From positions 1 through 8,312 of the forward strand of contig JAIOSH010000148.1 in assembly GCA_021107685.1 (NCBI GenBank): a DNA stretch of 8,312 bases. The letters are read 5' to 3'. This stretch comes from Bacteroidales bacterium. GTDB taxonomy: Bacteria > Bacteroidota > Bacteroidia > Bacteroidales > SMBSF39. A model generated the notes under the pieces. It did not search any database, had not been told where the DNA came from, and worked only from the letters and a program-made list of their open reading frames with translations. A program made the translations under genes and the position numbers. Shown in pieces: positions 7,742 through 8,312 of the stretch. How positions within the stretch are numbered: the first letter of the stretch is position 1; every line of letters starts with the position of its first letter.

Positions 7742-7760
7742 TATTACGAATGGTTTTTTT
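7723..7760 (-). terminator. Intrinsic terminator for the upstream partial gene
   Basis: AAAAAAACCA (7723-7732) pairs with TGGTTTTTTT (7751-7760). On the minus-strand transcript the stem extends by UUCG against CGGG (two G-U, two G-C pairs), giving about 14 bp around a 10-nt loop, followed by U residues. The plus-strand transcript lacks this extension (C-A mismatches), so the structure favours minus-strand termination. It separates the 7959-8312 gene from the TPR-AraC gene. Confidence 0.7.
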
Positions 7761-7766
7761 TATCTT

Positions 7767-7799
7767 AGTCAGGGATTGAATTTGAATCAAACTCTGACT
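7767..7799. repeat. Imperfect 13-bp inverted repeat
   Basis: AGTCAGGGATTGA (7767-7779) faces TCAAACTCTGACT (7787-7799) with one A-A mismatch, one G-T position and a 7-nt loop. It lies just before the terminator on the minus-strand transcript. It may be a transcript 3' structure or part of a small palindromic element; no protein is encoded. Confidence 0.55.
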
Positions 7800-7802
7800 T
7801 CA

Positions 7803-7822
7803 AATAAGGGCAGTGGCTTATT
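7803..7822. repeat. Short 6-bp inverted repeat
   Basis: AATAAG (7803-7808) pairs with CTTATT (7817-7822) across an 8-nt loop. It is a weak structure, recorded because it is one of several hairpins in a row in the 7676-7958 gap. Confidence 0.3.
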
Positions 7823-7915
7823 CGTCTTTACATAATTCACGATGCGAAGTCCAAATGGATTCATAAAATCACAAGTCCGAAGGATATCCGCCTAACCGGT
7901 CAGACCGCTCGCCAT

Positions 7916-7948
7916 ACTCACGGGGTGACTTGGAGTCACCCTGTGAGT
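7916..7948. repeat. 15-bp inverted repeat just after the partial gene's stop
   Basis: ACTCACGGGGTGACT (7916-7930) and AGTCACCCTGTGAGT (7934-7948) are inverted with one non-matching position (G-U on the plus strand, A-C on the minus strand) and a 3-nt loop. It begins 10 nt past the stop codon on the minus-strand transcript. No U-run follows, so it is not a classic terminator. Beside it at 7897-7907 is a small CGGTC/GACCG dyad. It could be a REP-like or MITE-like unit or an mRNA-stabilising hairpin. Confidence 0.7.
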
Positions 7949-7958
7949 TACATAGAAG

Positions 7959-8312
7959 TTATTCCGGCACCTGACATTCAAACCCACTTTCCGGTACTCC
8001 ATCAGGCACTTGCCCTCCTTTACCACTATTCGGTGCCCATATATCATTCTTGTCAGAATTGTTGACTTGTACATCCATTGTAAAATCTCCCGAAAGATAA
8101 CCGGAAGTACCGGCTTGTACTGCCCATACATCATTCTTGTCAGTATTCCCTATCTGACTGTTTGCATCTCCGTCGCCTCCTATCATTCCCCAAATACCTG
8201 TGCCAATTTCCTTATGTCCGTTTGTTCCACCGTAAACCTTATCTGCTCCGTTTGAAAAATCGTAAGTGTAAATTCCGCCTATTTCTGATAGGGGAGAGGC
8301 TGACATAATTCC
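7959..8312 (-). CDS. 3' end of a second secreted protein with the same dockerin-like C-terminus (partial)
   Basis: The reading frame is open to the window edge and stops at 7959; the visible part is 117 residues, and the 5' end lies outside. It aligns without gaps to the last 115 residues of the giant protein (92 identical by hand count, about 80%). The GGIYTYDF segment, two EF-hand-like loops (GDGDANSQIGNTD and GDFTMDVQVNNSD, each followed by KND) and a Cys-containing tail (SGFECQVPE) are shared. The degenerate first loop has lost its Asp (GGTNGHKEIG). The visible Met at 8306 is internal: the preceding GI matches the GIM of the giant protein. It is probably an exported protein using the same attachment or assembly module. 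Its upstream domains are unknown. A terminator at 7723-7760 ends its transcript. Confidence 0.9.
   Translation of the reverse strand, partial: GIMSASPLSEIGGIYTYDFSNGADKVYGGTNGHKEIGTGIWGMIGGDGDANSQIGNTDKNDVWAVQAGTSGYLSGDFTMDVQVNNSDKNDIWAPNSGKGGQVPDGVPESGFECQVPE

Noticed and set aside
7605..7790. Minus-strand 61-codon frame over the start of the TPR-AraC gene
   Set aside because: It crosses the terminator and promoter, is low complexity, and overlaps the signal-peptide coding region in another frame.

Overview
The window looks like a piece of a Bacteroidota chromosome, probably Bacteroidales-like or a relative. Four things support this. The DNA is AT-rich. There is a membrane-anchored TPR/AraC regulator of a kind typical of that phylum. 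The two recognisable promoters fit the Bacteroidota -7/-33 pattern (TAnnTTTG with a TTG-type upstream element). The large secreted proteins have LamG, parallel beta-helix and choice-of-anchor modules. Every gene I can support lies on the minus strand, so transcription runs from high to low coordinates.

Layout in the direction of transcription. (1) 7959-8312 is the 3' end of a gene that enters from outside the window; it encodes a dockerin-like C-terminus. (2) 7676-7958 is a hairpin-rich intergenic stretch ending in a strong minus-strand intrinsic terminator, whose loop also holds the -33 element of the next promoter. (3) 6026-7675 encodes a TPR protein with a signal peptide, one membrane helix and a C-terminal AraC-type DNA-binding domain. 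(4) 5806-6025 is an intergenic region with four exact 17-bp direct repeats at 20-bp spacing, placed just upstream of a Bacteroidota-type promoter. (5) 5494-5805 encodes a small acylphosphatase-fold protein that has lost both catalytic residues. (6) 158-5482, only 11 bp further on, encodes a 1774-residue secreted multidomain protein: beta-helix with a choice-of-anchor Q ending, three copies of a LamG-plus-unnamed-module unit, one choice-of-anchor D domain, and a C-terminal dockerin-like region. (7) 1-157 is non-coding, with short AT-rich repeats.

How the parts may work together (inference). The TPR-AraC protein would sense something in the periplasm or at the membrane and bind the four direct repeats. 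That would control a two-gene operon of the acylphosphatase-like pseudoenzyme and the giant surface protein. The end of the giant protein is about 80% identical to the end of the partial gene, so the two probably share an attachment or assembly signal. The regulator-repeat-operon link is the most testable new idea here; no binding or export function is demonstrated by the sequence alone.
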